NCBI GenBank assembly: GCA_947459075.1
Contig: CANHBJ010000004.1
Coordinates: 1 to 44,753, forward strand
Direction: 5' to 3'
DNA: 44,753 nt
DNA from: Bacteroidota bacterium
Lineage (GTDB): Bacteria > Bacteroidota > Bacteroidia > UKL13-3
How positions within the stretch are numbered: position 1 is the stretch's first letter; each line of letters begins with the position of its first letter. The notes under the pieces were generated by a model, which saw only the letters and a list, made by a program, of their open reading frames with translations, was not told the origin of the DNA and made no database searches. Below, piece by piece: positions 29,507 to 40,001 of the stretch. The position numbers and the translations under genes are program-made.

Positions 29507-30157
29507 ATGAAAACAGCATTAGTTGTAGGGGCAACAGGAGCAGTTGGCAAAGCTTTAGTATATCAATTATTAGAAGATAATAGCTATTTACGTATTTTGG
29601 TTTTATCGCGTAAGCCGTTAACCATTAAACATCATAAGTTAAGTGTTATGATTGTTAATTTTGATGAGTTGAATGAATACAGTGACCAAATGGCTGCTGA
29701 TGATGTATACTGCTGTATAGGTACAACCATTAAAGTGGCTGGCAGTAAACCAGCTTTTTATAAAATTGATCACGATTACGTGCTTGATGTGGCGCGTATT
29801 TGCAAACAAAAAGGGGCATCACAGTTTATTTTAGTAACCGCAATGGGGGCTGATTCTAATTCTACAATTTTTTATAACAAGGTTAAGGGCGAAATAGAGC
29901 AACATGTGGCTAATTTAAATTATAATAGTTTCATCACTGTTCGCCCAAGTTTATTATTAACTAATCGCAGTGAGTTTAGGTTTGGTGAATGGATCGCTCA
30001 AGTATTGATGAAGTATACTCGGTTTTTATTTATTGGTTCGTTAAAAAAGATAAAAGCGATACCCGTTGAGATGGTAGCTAAATCAATGATATATTATGCC
30101 CAAAAAGGACTAAAGGGTAACCATATATTTACAAATGATATGCTGTTTATTAAGTAA
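29507..30157 (+). CDS. NAD(P)-binding Rossmann protein (NAD(P)H-binding/epimerase-like)
   Basis: MKTALVVGATGAVGKALVYQLLED; KQKGASQFILVTAMGAD. Confidence 0.85.
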   Translation: MKTALVVGATGAVGKALVYQLLEDNSYLRILVLSRKPLTIKHHKLSVMIVNFDELNEYSDQMAADDVYCCIGTTIKVAGSKPAFYKIDHDYVLDVARICKQKGASQFILVTAMGADSNSTIFYNKVKGEIEQHVANLNYNSFITVRPSLLLTNRSEFRFGEWIAQVLMKYTRFLFIGSLKKIKAIPVEMVAKSMIYYAQKGLKGNHIFTNDMLFIK

Positions 30158-30168
30158 TAAATATATCA

Positions 30169-31089
30169 TTACTTCTGCATGTCAAACTCTTTAAGCATAT
30201 CTGTTTGCTTTTCCCAATGGCCAGTTTTTTTATTAAATTTATAAAAGTCGTAACTACCATCTGGTACATAAGTTTCTGGATGTCCGTAGTCTTGCGGACG
30301 AGTTGGAGCAACGTTTTCTTGTACTAAAATATTTTTACTTGGCTCATATCGTAGCACCATATTAGCATTGTTGTTGTATTCAAATATCATACGCTTTAAA
30401 GGCTGTTTAAAACGTTTGTCTTTTAAATCGAAAATTGAAACGCCAAATCGAGGTTCATTATTTTCAAAATACAATGATTCAACTATTTTTTTATTGCTCA
30501 TCATTGTGTTGCCATCCCAACCAATTAATGTGTAGAAGGTTTGCTTTTTATAAGTATTAGCAATTATTTTATAGTACAATGCTCCAAACCAATGTTCGCT
30601 GCTAAGTGTTGTATCCAAAGCGTTTTTAATAAAATCAGAACGATCTATTAATGGATAATAACTTCTAAGATTGGTAGTGTCTTTAACCGATTTTAAATAA
30701 TCGGGGTTGAGTTGAATTACACCGTAGTTTCTATAGCTTTGGTTGTTTAGTGCTAAATTCCAGGTAATAATTCGGAAAACATTATCAGGAGATGGTAACA
30801 CCGAAATATTTTTAATGGTGTCAAAGTTATAAAAGTATGAATTTTCAATGCGCAATGCTTTTACAAAATTTTTAACAAAGTGATAGGCCGATGTTAATCG
30901 TTCTTGTTCATCAGTAGAAGTAATCATCAATTTACCTAATGCTTCAAGTCTAATCTCAAGATCATTTAAAGAATCTAGATTTAATGAATCTATCCTATTA
31001 ACTGAGCCAGTAGATAATTTTTGAGCCTTTACAGTGAGTATACTTAATGAGCCAAGAATTAAAAATATGGTAAAAATGATTGGTTTCAT
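30169..31089 (-). CDS. Secreted protein of unknown function
   Basis: Signal peptide MKPIIFTIFLILGSLSILTVKAQ; soluble domain not identified. Confidence 0.7.
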   Translation of the reverse strand: MKPIIFTIFLILGSLSILTVKAQKLSTGSVNRIDSLNLDSLNDLEIRLEALGKLMITSTDEQERLTSAYHFVKNFVKALRIENSYFYNFDTIKNISVLPSPDNVFRIITWNLALNNQSYRNYGVIQLNPDYLKSVKDTTNLRSYYPLIDRSDFIKNALDTTLSSEHWFGALYYKIIANTYKKQTFYTLIGWDGNTMMSNKKIVESLYFENNEPRFGVSIFDLKDKRFKQPLKRMIFEYNNNANMVLRYEPSKNILVQENVAPTRPQDYGHPETYVPDGSYDFYKFNKKTGHWEKQTDMLKEFDMQK

Positions 31090-31150
31090 ATTGGGTGTAA
31101 ATATCATAAAAACGCATCAGCATTCAAAACTAGTTATTACACTGGTAAAC

Positions 31151-31176
31151 AAAAAAGCACTCCGAAGAGTGCTTTT
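31151..31176 (-). terminator. Terminator of the thiolase gene with cUUCGg tetraloop
   Basis: Minus strand reads aaaagcactc-TTCG-gagtgctttttt. Confidence 0.88.
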
Positions 31177-31201
31177 GATATGTAAAAGTGTTTTGGATTA
31201 A

Positions 31202-32380
31202 TTATACTTTTTTAATAACCAACGCAGATGCTCCACCGCCACCGTTGCAAATTCCAGTAACACCAATGCTCCCACCTTCTTGGTGTAATATGCTTGTTAA
31301 CGTAGCAACAATTCGGCTACCGCTATTCCCTAGGGCATGACCCAAAGCAATAGCTCCACCATAAACATTTACTTTTTTGCTGTCAATACCTAGTAAGCGG
31401 TTATTAATTATTCCCACAACGGCAAATGCTTCGTTAAACTCGAAATAATCAACATCTTTAATATCTATACCAGCCATTTTTAAAGCCTTAGGAACAGCCA
31501 ATGAAGGTGCTGTTGTAAACCATTCAGGAGCATGAGCGGCATCAGCAAAACCAATAATTTGTGCAATCGGTTTTAAACCTAATTCTCTTACTTTTTCGCC
31601 ACTCATCAATACCAATGCACTTGCTCCATCACTAAGTGGAGAAGCATTTCCAGCCGTTACTGTACCAGTTTTGTCAAATGCAGGTTTTAATGTTTTCATT
31701 TTATCAAAGTTGGCTTTTGAGTATTGCTCATCTTCGGTCATTAAAATTGGCTCTTTTCCTCTAACCGGAATTTCAACAGGAACAATCTCTGAGTCGAAAC
31801 CTTTTTTAGCAAATGCTGCCTGGGCACGTGTGTAGCTTTCCATAGCAAAAGTATCTTGCTCTTCGCGGCTAATGTTATGTTCGCGAGCACATAATTCGCC
31901 TGCATTACCCATATGAAAATCTTTGTAAACATCCCACAAACCATCTTTTATCAAACCATCTGTAATTTGTCCGTGGCCTAATCGGTAACCGTTACGCGCT
32001 TTATCCATGTAGTAAGGCACATTACTCATACTCTCCATACCACCTGCAACAACCACATCATTAGCACCTAACATGATGCTTTGTGCACCTAGCATAATGG
32101 CTTTACTACCTGATGCACATACTTTGTTTACTGTGGTTGATGGTACAGTATTAGGAATACCTGCGGCAATCATTGCTTGCGTTGCAGGTGCTTGGCCAAT
32201 GCCAGCACTTAAAACGTTTCCCATGTATACTTCATTTACCAATTCAGGGTTGATGTTTGCTTTTGCTAAAGCACCTTTAATGGCAATTGTTCCTAGCTGA
32301 GTGGCGTTAAAACTAGATAAGGCTCCACCAAAACTACCAACCGGAGTACGGGCAACCGATACAATAAATACTTCTTTCAT
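31202..32380 (-). CDS. Acetyl-CoA C-acetyltransferase (thiolase)
   Basis: VNKVCASGSKAIMLG, NEAFAVV, GGAIALGHALGNSGSRI, GICNGGGGASALVI. Confidence 0.95.
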   Translation of the reverse strand: MKEVFIVSVARTPVGSFGGALSSFNATQLGTIAIKGALAKANINPELVNEVYMGNVLSAGIGQAPATQAMIAAGIPNTVPSTTVNKVCASGSKAIMLGAQSIMLGANDVVVAGGMESMSNVPYYMDKARNGYRLGHGQITDGLIKDGLWDVYKDFHMGNAGELCAREHNISREEQDTFAMESYTRAQAAFAKKGFDSEIVPVEIPVRGKEPILMTEDEQYSKANFDKMKTLKPAFDKTGTVTAGNASPLSDGASALVLMSGEKVRELGLKPIAQIIGFADAAHAPEWFTTAPSLAVPKALKMAGIDIKDVDYFEFNEAFAVVGIINNRLLGIDSKKVNVYGGAIALGHALGNSGSRIVATLTSILHQEGGSIGVTGICNGGGGASALVIKKV

Positions 32381-32510
32381 AATATTTTTTTGGGTGTTTA
32401 AATACTAATTAAAATTTAGGTTCTGTTTAAAAGTTGCGCAAATGTAGGAATTTTAAAATTTAAGGAGTGTTTATTTTTATATCCTTACTTTAATATCGTA
32501 ATTCGCACTC

Positions 32511-33260
32511 ATGGGTATCAATAGAGCTTTTGTTTATGGTGATTTGCTTTTCGAAACCATCAGGTTTTCAGGAGGGGAGTTAGTAAATATTGATTTTCAT
32601 ACCAAAAGGATAGAAAAGGGGGCTAAATTGCTAGGGTTTGATTTACCGAGCACATGGGGCGTTAATTATTTGTCAGATTTGATATTGCCCCAAATTAATT
32701 CATATAGCTCTCGTATTCGTTTGATTATTAGTAGACAAGGTGAAGGGTTTTATTTGCCCGATAACAACGAAGTAAGTTTTTACATAGAGCAATGGCCTTT
32801 GTTACCTAAAAAATTGTTGGTTGATAATATTGATGTTTTTAATGGTCAATATAAAGCCTGTAATTCTCTGTCTAATTTAAAAAGTGGAAACGCATTGATT
32901 TATGTTTTAGCCTCGAAATATGCTGCAGCCAATCACTTAGATGATGCACTTATCATGAATCAATTTGGTAGATTGGCAGAAACAACTAGCAGCAATGTGT
33001 TTTGGATTAAGAATGGCGTCATATCAACCCCGCCATTAACAGAGGGGCCCGTAGCAGGTATAATGCGTGAAGTAGTCATGGATTTAGTGAGTAAAAAAGG
33101 ATTATTGTTACAAGAAAGAGAATTAACCATTGATGAATTAATGGTTGCTGATGAGTGTTTTTTAACTAATGCGCTTAATGGCATAACCTCGGTAAGTAAA
33201 TTTAGAGGTAGGGAATTTCAACAAGAAATTACATCGTTGCTACAACGTGAAATAAAATAA
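32511..33260 (+). CDS. Aminotransferase class IV (PabC/BCAT-like)
   Basis: FVYGDLLFETIRF, NLKSGNALIYVLA, RLAETTSSNVFWIKNGVISTPPLTEGPVAGIMR, ECFLTNALNGITSV. Confidence 0.87.
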   Translation: MGINRAFVYGDLLFETIRFSGGELVNIDFHTKRIEKGAKLLGFDLPSTWGVNYLSDLILPQINSYSSRIRLIISRQGEGFYLPDNNEVSFYIEQWPLLPKKLLVDNIDVFNGQYKACNSLSNLKSGNALIYVLASKYAAANHLDDALIMNQFGRLAETTSSNVFWIKNGVISTPPLTEGPVAGIMREVVMDLVSKKGLLLQERELTIDELMVADECFLTNALNGITSVSKFRGREFQQEITSLLQREIK

Positions 33261-33289
33261 TAAGGTGGCTTATTTAGCCAACTTATTAT
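33257..33289. terminator. Hairpin between convergent genes
   Basis: ataataag-g-tggct-tattt-agcca-a-cttattat: one internal mismatch, AT-rich flanks. Confidence 0.55.
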
Positions 33290-33801
33290 TATAAAATACC
33301 ATCATCTAAAATGTCATCATCAATGTTTTCTTCATATGGACCTGGTTTAGTTTCAGCAGGGGCTGTTGATTTATTTCTATTGAAGTCACGCTTTTTATCA
33401 GCTTCTCTGCGCTTTTTTATTTTAGCTTTACGCTCGGCCTTTATCTTGTCGTATTCTGTTTTTTGTTGTTCGTTTAACACTTGTTTCACCCGCTCATCGT
33501 TTTTTTGCATTTGTACAATAACAGCTTTTCGTTTTTCTTCTTTAGTGGCGTTTTTAACAGTCGCTTTTAACGATTTCATTTCATTACGATTTTGCTTCAT
33601 AATTACTTTAAGTTCTATTTCTTGATTAGCGCTCAGATTTAGCCTTTTGCTCATATTCGCAAAAGCACTATCTTTATTCATGTTTTTGTGTTTGAGTTTG
33701 TGCTGGTTTACACCATTGTTTTGTTCTTGTGCCCTAACTAAAGAGGCAGTACCGATAAATAAAATCAATGTAATAGCGCAAAGTTTAATTGAAGTTTTCA
33801 T
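33289..33801 (-). CDS. Small secreted Lys/Arg-rich protein (Spy/CpxP-like character)
   Basis: Signal peptide ...LFIGTASLVRAQ; helical KRLNLSANQEIELKVIMKQNRNEMKSLKA. Confidence 0.6.
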   Translation of the reverse strand: MKTSIKLCAITLILFIGTASLVRAQEQNNGVNQHKLKHKNMNKDSAFANMSKRLNLSANQEIELKVIMKQNRNEMKSLKATVKNATKEEKRKAVIVQMQKNDERVKQVLNEQQKTEYDKIKAERKAKIKKRREADKKRDFNRNKSTAPAETKPGPYEENIDDDILDDGIL

Positions 33802-33958
33802 AAGTTATCGTATTTACTAGTGTTCGACAACTTTAATATAATAAGGTTTAATGGTAGAACAAATAAAATTGTACTAATATCAAATTCAGCCTTAACTTTG
33901 TAATTCAAATTTTATTATTCAATCAACAGGGCTATTTACCCTGCTATGTTTTGAAACT

Positions 33959-35059
33959 ATGAGTAAACACGGAAAAATTTTGGTTGCCATGAGTGGCGGC
34001 TTAGATAGCACAGTTACCGCAGTAATGCTGCGAGAAGATGGTTATGAAGTTGTAGGAGTGACCATGAAAACATGGGATTACGCAACAAGTGGAGGGAGTA
34101 AAAAAGAAACAGGTTGCTGCAGTCTTGATTCAATTAATGATGCCAGGAGTATTGCTGTTAAGCATGGCATTCACCATATGATTTTAGATATTAGAGATGA
34201 GTTTGGTGATTTTGTAATTGAAAATTTCGTAGATGAATATTTGGCAGGCCGCACACCTAATCCTTGTGTTTTATGCAATACACACATTAAATGGGAAGCC
34301 CTTTTAAAAAGAGCAAATCAGTTGGATTGTGATTTTATTGCCACAGGACATTACGCTAATGTGCGTGAAGAAAACAGTAGGTTTGTTGTAAGTAAGGGTT
34401 TAGATGAAAATAAAGATCAATCCTATGTTTTGTGGGGTTTAACACAACAAAGCTTGTCTCGCACACAATTTCCGCTTGGTAAATATCGTAAAAGTGAAAT
34501 ACGCCAAATGGCTATTGATATGGGATATGATGAATTGGTGAAAAAAAGTGAAAGTTACGAAATATGTTTTGTTCCCGATAACGATTACCGTGGGTTTTTA
34601 AAGCGGAGAGTTGAAGGCCTTGAAGATCGTGTAGATGGAGGTAACTTTGTTAGTCGCGAGGGTAAAATTTTGGGCAAACACAAAGGTTATCCTTTTTATA
34701 CTATTGGTCAACGTAAGGGGCTTGAAATTGCAGTAGGTGAGCCATTGTATGTTGTCTCTATTCACCCTGAAACCAATACTGTTGTATTGGGCAAAGAAGA
34801 AGATCTAAACCGCAAAGGAATGTGGGTGAGGGGTTTAAACATGGGTAAATATTCTAAGTTAACGGAACCTTTAGAAGCAGTAACCAAAATCAGGTATAAA
34901 AATGCCGGAACAACAAGCACATTGTATCAAGAAGGTACTCGTATGAAAGTTATTTTTGATGCTGATGTTAAGGGAATTGCACCAGGACAATCTGCGGTGT
35001 TTTATGAAGGCGATGATGTGCTTGGAGGCGGTTGGATTGAAAGTAGTTTCGAAGTATAG
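33959..35059 (+). CDS. mnmA: tRNA-specific 2-thiouridylase MnmA
   Basis: AMSGGLDSTVTA, TPNPCVLCNTHIKW, ATGHYA, SYEICFVPDNDYRGFL. Confidence 0.96.
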   Translation: MSKHGKILVAMSGGLDSTVTAVMLREDGYEVVGVTMKTWDYATSGGSKKETGCCSLDSINDARSIAVKHGIHHMILDIRDEFGDFVIENFVDEYLAGRTPNPCVLCNTHIKWEALLKRANQLDCDFIATGHYANVREENSRFVVSKGLDENKDQSYVLWGLTQQSLSRTQFPLGKYRKSEIRQMAIDMGYDELVKKSESYEICFVPDNDYRGFLKRRVEGLEDRVDGGNFVSREGKILGKHKGYPFYTIGQRKGLEIAVGEPLYVVSIHPETNTVVLGKEEDLNRKGMWVRGLNMGKYSKLTEPLEAVTKIRYKNAGTTSTLYQEGTRMKVIFDADVKGIAPGQSAVFYEGDDVLGGGWIESSFEV

Positions 35060-35110
35060 TAATTGCTTTTCGATACCAAATATCAAGTATATTCGTTTCA
35101 ACAATATTGC

Positions 35111-35779
35111 ATGAAAAAACTATTTTTTTTACTAAGTACTATTATTGTGTTGGCTGCATGTAATCGCAATGATGATTTGGTGGGTGTTCCACAAATTGGA
35201 ACAGCATATTTTCCTTTAAAGCTCGGTTCAATATGGGTGTATAAGGTTGATTCTATTGCCTATGATGATAACGGTCCAAAACAGGCTATCGATACTTTTT
35301 ATTATCAATACAAAGAACAAATAACCGAAGTGCAAACAGACGATACGGGACAACCATTGTATTTGGTAAGTAGGTTTTTTAGACAAAACGATAGTGATAC
35401 TTGGCAACAAGTAAGAAATTATTCAGCCCAAATTATTGACAATAAAGTACAGCGTGTGGAGGAAAATACACGTTTTGTAAAGCTTGTATTTCCGATCAAA
35501 TCGCGCAATACATGGAACGGAAACATGTTTAATGCCAAGGGTACTCAAATTTACAAATTAATTGATTTTGAGTTTCCTTACACTTTTCAGTCTTCTTTTT
35601 ACAAAAGCATAAAAGTTGAACAAGTGAACATATTAAACTTTATTGAAGAAATTAAACGATACGAAAAGTACGCAGAAAATATTGGATTGGTAGAAACATT
35701 GTATGATTCATTAAATACCCAATCAACGGGAACCAAGGGTTTTCGTTTACGAATAAATCTAGTGAGCTTTATCCAATAG
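35111..35779 (+). CDS. Lipoprotein of unknown function
   Basis: Lipoprotein signal MKKLFFLLSTIIVLAACNRND (lipobox LAAC); start reassigned to 35111. Confidence 0.8.
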   Translation: MKKLFFLLSTIIVLAACNRNDDLVGVPQIGTAYFPLKLGSIWVYKVDSIAYDDNGPKQAIDTFYYQYKEQITEVQTDDTGQPLYLVSRFFRQNDSDTWQQVRNYSAQIIDNKVQRVEENTRFVKLVFPIKSRNTWNGNMFNAKGTQIYKLIDFEFPYTFQSSFYKSIKVEQVNILNFIEEIKRYEKYAENIGLVETLYDSLNTQSTGTKGFRLRINLVSFIQ

Positions 35780-35780
35780 A

Positions 35781-37454
35781 ATGAGGGTTGTACATATTTT
35801 TATATTCTTTTTTTTCATTTGTGTTGTAACAACAGTTCATGCACAGCAAAAAATGGCATATAAATTTGCTGTTTTTTTTAGCAATAAAGATACAGTAACA
35901 TATCCAATTTCAAAACCTGAATTATTCTTATCGGCCAAATCAATTAAGCGCAAGCAGCAACAAAATATTGTTGTCGATGTATTTGATGTGCCAGTCAATT
36001 CTTTACACATTGAAGCATTAATAAAAGCTGGATTTAATGTGCATAATACTAGCCGTTGGTTTAATTGTGCCATTGTTTTTTCTGACAATAAACATGCAGC
36101 AGATAGCCTAAAAAACATTATTGGTGTAACACAGGTAATTGATGTTGGATTCAGTGAAAAAAAAACTAATACGCAAATAAATAAACCAGTTGATTTGGGT
36201 GAAATGGTTACCCAATTAGAACAAAAGTTATCCAATATAAAAAATAAAATAAACCAAGATTCTAATATCTATGGGTCGGGTTATACTCAAGCAGAAATGA
36301 TTAATGCCACAAAGCTTCATCAGATAAATTTAAATGGTAGTGGTGTTACCATAGCCATAATTGATGCAGGTTATAGTAATGCCAATAAACACGTTGTATT
36401 TAAGCATGCGCTTAAACACTTAATTGCTACTTACGATTTTGTTGATATGGAGGCTAATGTTTTTGACAACGATGATCATGGCACAGCCGTTTGGAGCTGT
36501 TTGGCTGCTAACGATACTTTTAGTTTTATAGGCACAGCTCCTTCTGCAAAGTATTTACTTTTACGATCTGAAGATGCCAAAACAGAGTTTCCTGTAGAAG
36601 AATTTTATTGGGCTATAGCCGCTGAATATGCCGATAGTATTGGCGCTGATATCATAAGTTCTTCACTAGGTTATAATGAATTTGATCATGATAATTATAA
36701 CTATGAGCAAAAGCATCTTGATGGTAAAACAACTTGGATAACTCAAGCGGCAAATCTTGCGTCAAAAAAAGGATTGTTTATAATAAATAGTGCAGGCAAT
36801 GAAGGCGATAATTTATGGAAACAAATTGCGTTTCCTGCCGATGCAAACGATGTGGTTACTGTTGGTGCCGTTGATAAAAAACAACGTTTTGCAGGGTTTT
36901 CTTCTGTAGGATTAACAGCCGATGGTCGTATTAAACCTGATTTAATGGCTTTAGGAGAAAACGTAACAATTGCAAATGAAATGGGTTCCATTTATGAGGG
37001 TGATGGCACCAGTTACTCGTGCCCTATTTTAGCGGGTGGTATTGCTTGTTTATGGCCACTACTAAAAAACTACAACGCTACTCAAATTATAAACTGGTTA
37101 CATATGAGTGGGTCATACTACTATAAGCCTAATAAGTACTTTGGTTATGGAGTTCCTGATTTATACTTGGTTTATCAATTAACTACAAACTATAAAAACG
37201 ATTCATTGCTTGATGTTCGTGTATTGGATGATAAAAACCATCATTTAACTTTTTATGCAAACCACGAAGAAAAACTTAAAATCACATTTGTAAACGCCTT
37301 AGGTAAGCAGGTTTTTTCTCAAACAGAAAATTTGAAACAGCCAGGTTTAATAAGGTTTAAATTAAATGGCTCTAAAAAACTTAGAAATGGTGTTTATACA
37401 TTACATATTTTATGTGATGGTAAAAAAGTTATACAACGATTGGTGGTGATATAG
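35781..37454 (+). CDS. S8 family (subtilisin-like) serine peptidase with C-terminal sorting-domain-like tail
   Basis: Catalytic Asp IAIIDAGY, His DNDDHGTAVWSC, Ser GTSYSCPILAGG; signal peptide; tail LKITFVNALGKQVFSQ...LRNGVYTLHILCDGKKVIQRLVVI. Confidence 0.9.
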   Translation: MRVVHIFIFFFFICVVTTVHAQQKMAYKFAVFFSNKDTVTYPISKPELFLSAKSIKRKQQQNIVVDVFDVPVNSLHIEALIKAGFNVHNTSRWFNCAIVFSDNKHAADSLKNIIGVTQVIDVGFSEKKTNTQINKPVDLGEMVTQLEQKLSNIKNKINQDSNIYGSGYTQAEMINATKLHQINLNGSGVTIAIIDAGYSNANKHVVFKHALKHLIATYDFVDMEANVFDNDDHGTAVWSCLAANDTFSFIGTAPSAKYLLLRSEDAKTEFPVEEFYWAIAAEYADSIGADIISSSLGYNEFDHDNYNYEQKHLDGKTTWITQAANLASKKGLFIINSAGNEGDNLWKQIAFPADANDVVTVGAVDKKQRFAGFSSVGLTADGRIKPDLMALGENVTIANEMGSIYEGDGTSYSCPILAGGIACLWPLLKNYNATQIINWLHMSGSYYYKPNKYFGYGVPDLYLVYQLTTNYKNDSLLDVRVLDDKNHHLTFYANHEEKLKITFVNALGKQVFSQTENLKQPGLIRFKLNGSKKLRNGVYTLHILCDGKKVIQRLVVI

Positions 37455-37468
37455 TTAAATTCCAATTC

Positions 37469-37960
37469 ATGAAAACGACAAAAGAACTAGAACAATTTTT
37501 AGAAAATGAATTTTGCAATTGGTTATCTTCATTAACTACTGAAAATGTTGCATTTTGGGGTAAAATGGATGTACAACAAATGGTAGAGCATTTAATTATT
37601 GCAGTAAATGTAAGTAATGGTAAACAATTGATTACACTGGCTACTTCAATTGAAAAAATAGACAAATTAAAAAAAATTGCATTACTAAGTGATAGGCCTA
37701 TGCAACGAGAGTTTAAAAATGTGGCCTTGCCAATAGATCCTATACCTCACGAATACCCCGACTTGCAGGCTGCAAAAGAAGGTTTAATAGGTGCTGTTCA
37801 AGCATTTAAAAACCATTTTAATGCACAAGTAGAAAAGACCCAATTACACAATATTTTTGGCGAATTAAATTATCATGAGTGGTTATGGTTTCACTATAAA
37901 CATTTCATACATCACTTTAGCCAGTTTGGTATTATACCTATTGTAGATAGAATTAACTAA
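37469..37960 (+). CDS. DinB/DUF1569-like protein
   Basis: KMDVQQMVEHLIIAV, LNYHEWLWFHYKHFIHHFSQFGI His pattern. Confidence 0.65.
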   Translation: MKTTKELEQFLENEFCNWLSSLTTENVAFWGKMDVQQMVEHLIIAVNVSNGKQLITLATSIEKIDKLKKIALLSDRPMQREFKNVALPIDPIPHEYPDLQAAKEGLIGAVQAFKNHFNAQVEKTQLHNIFGELNYHEWLWFHYKHFIHHFSQFGIIPIVDRIN

Positions 37961-37962
37961 TT

Positions 37963-38685
37963 TTATAAAAGTTTAGTTAAATCCTTAGAACCGACTGGTC
38001 GTTTAACAGTGAATCCTTCAGCATAGGTAACATTAATTAATCTTCCAAGTTGACGTGCTCTACCTTCTAAAAATGCCCAAAAATCTGCTGATGAAATAGG
38101 TGTTTCTGGTTCGTTTATGTTTGAAGCTGGATTAAAAAACTGCGATTTAAACGCCTTTATGGCTTCATTTTTCTGGTTGAAATAAGGGGTAATATCAAAA
38201 ATTACATCTGGTTTAGTGTAATAATCTTGAATGTAATGATAGGTTGATTTTGGTCGCCAAGCCTCTTGTGGTTTGCCATCTTGTTGGGTTACTATTTTAC
38301 GCAAGCCACTTAAAAAACAAGCCTCGTGTACCAAATCGGCTGCTCGTCCATGATCTACGTGTCTGTCGAATTCGCTGTTGCACAGAACAATTTCCGGCTG
38401 GTACTTACGTATGATGGTAATTACTTTCAATAAACTTTCTTCGTCTTTCACAAAAAATCCATCCCTCATTCTTAAGTTTTCGCGGGCATGTATTCCTAAT
38501 ATTTTGCTAGATTCAGTTGCTTCTTCATCACGTATCTCTGCCGAACCACGTGTGCCTAATTCGCCCCGTGTTAAATCAATAATACCTACTTTTTTACCCA
38601 AAGCAATGTGTGCTAGCAAAGTTCCTGCTGCTGCTAATTCTACATCATCTGGGTGAGCTGCAAATGCCAAAATATCAATTTTCAT
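37963..38685 (-). CDS. bshB1: Bacillithiol biosynthesis deacetylase BshB1-like
   Basis: ILAFAAHPDDVELAAAGTLLAH, LTRGELGTRGSAEIRDEEATES, FDRHVDHGRAADLV. Confidence 0.92.
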   Translation of the reverse strand: MKIDILAFAAHPDDVELAAAGTLLAHIALGKKVGIIDLTRGELGTRGSAEIRDEEATESSKILGIHARENLRMRDGFFVKDEESLLKVITIIRKYQPEIVLCNSEFDRHVDHGRAADLVHEACFLSGLRKIVTQQDGKPQEAWRPKSTYHYIQDYYTKPDVIFDITPYFNQKNEAIKAFKSQFFNPASNINEPETPISSADFWAFLEGRARQLGRLINVTYAEGFTVKRPVGSKDLTKLL

Positions 38686-38731
38686 TATGCGAATATAAAC
38701 GTGTTTAACCTATTATTTCTTTTAGTTACTA

Positions 38732-39781
38732 TCACAAATCTGATATCGTTAATTTAAGCTTATCTGTGGTTGGGTGAGCTGTACAAGTTAAAATACGACC
38801 CTCATTTACATCTTTATCTGTTAATACTTGGTTGTAATGCAGATGAACAGTACCACTATTTAGTTGGCAAACACAACTGCTACACATTCCGCGCATACAA
38901 CTGTATGGAAGTTCTATGTTGTTTTTTTGTGCGGCTTGTAAAATGGTCTGTCCGGCTTTTAAGTTTATAATATGATTGGTGTTTTTTACTAAAATGGTTA
39001 CCTCTGCATCGGTGTATTCAGGAGTTTCTTCATCGCTTAATAAACCTCCTTCATCATCTTCGTCTTCTTCATGCGTTGTAAATGTCTCTTTATATAATTG
39101 CTCTTGGCTAAAGCCCATGGTAAGTAGGGTTATAAAAATCATTTCCATGAACACAAATGGTCCGCAGGTGTAAAATAAAACATCTTTTTTATTGGGCACT
39201 TTTTGTGATACAATTTCTTCAAGCATAAATCGGTTGAGCCTTGCCTTCATTAGGTTTTTGTTGTCGCTAAACAACCAAATTATTTCAAATCTATCCGTAA
39301 ATTGTTGTGTGAGTTTATTTAACTCATAGTAAAAAATACAATCATCTTTGTTTGAGTTCGAATAAGTCAAAAGCACTTTACTATTACTTAAAAACAAAGT
39401 TTGTTTTATCAATCCTAAAATAGGGCCGATGCCAACACCGGCTGCCATAAAAAACAATTGATTGGGTAAATTATTCGGCAAAATAAATCTCCCTTTTGGT
39501 TTTAGTATATTAATAGAATCACTTATTTTAAGTTTATTGTGTATATAACGTGTTGCTTCTCCATTTTCTATAAGTTTAACGGCAATGCATAATTCATGAT
39601 CAATCTCACTTGCACTACATAACGAATATGGTCTGCGAATTTCTTTACCATCAATATTTAATACTATGGTAATATATTGACCAGTATTGTATTTAAAATT
39701 CTTAGGGATATCAAAATAAATACATTTTGAATCGTTGGTGGCCGAAATTATTTTTTTTGTAATGATTGTAAAATCTGACAT
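38732..39781 (-). CDS. Ferredoxin-NADP reductase / 2Fe-2S oxidoreductase (PaaE-like)
   Basis: FAD motif RRPYSLCSA, GVGIGPILGLI; C-terminal 2Fe-2S PYSCMRGMCSSCVCQL. Confidence 0.9.
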   Translation of the reverse strand: MSDFTIITKKIISATNDSKCIYFDIPKNFKYNTGQYITIVLNIDGKEIRRPYSLCSASEIDHELCIAVKLIENGEATRYIHNKLKISDSINILKPKGRFILPNNLPNQLFFMAAGVGIGPILGLIKQTLFLSNSKVLLTYSNSNKDDCIFYYELNKLTQQFTDRFEIIWLFSDNKNLMKARLNRFMLEEIVSQKVPNKKDVLFYTCGPFVFMEMIFITLLTMGFSQEQLYKETFTTHEEDEDDEGGLLSDEETPEYTDAEVTILVKNTNHIINLKAGQTILQAAQKNNIELPYSCMRGMCSSCVCQLNSGTVHLHYNQVLTDKDVNEGRILTCTAHPTTDKLKLTISDL

Positions 39782-40001
39782 GCTATTTTAGGTATTTATC
39801 CAATCGATATGTGCAATAATAGATGTATTCGCACACTTTATTGTTTTGTTTTAAGGGCATTGGCATTTGTTTAATCAGGTTATTGGGTCTAAAATTTTAT
39901 GAATAACTGAGTAAATTCTCTGATTAAAATCAGATTTTTGTTTACTTGTACCTTATGTTTGATGTTCGGCTGATGTGTTTTATTTGCACCTTAATAACGC
40001 A

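Noticed and set aside
38976-39173. Ser-rich + strand ORF (PPSSSSSSSCVVN)
   Set aside because: Reverse reading of the acidic linker (GAA/GAT codons) in the oxidoreductase gene.
39919-39940. tctgatt-aa-aatcaga hairpin followed by T's
   Set aside because: Only 7 AT-rich base pairs with a 2-nt loop and not next to a gene end on that strand; weak.
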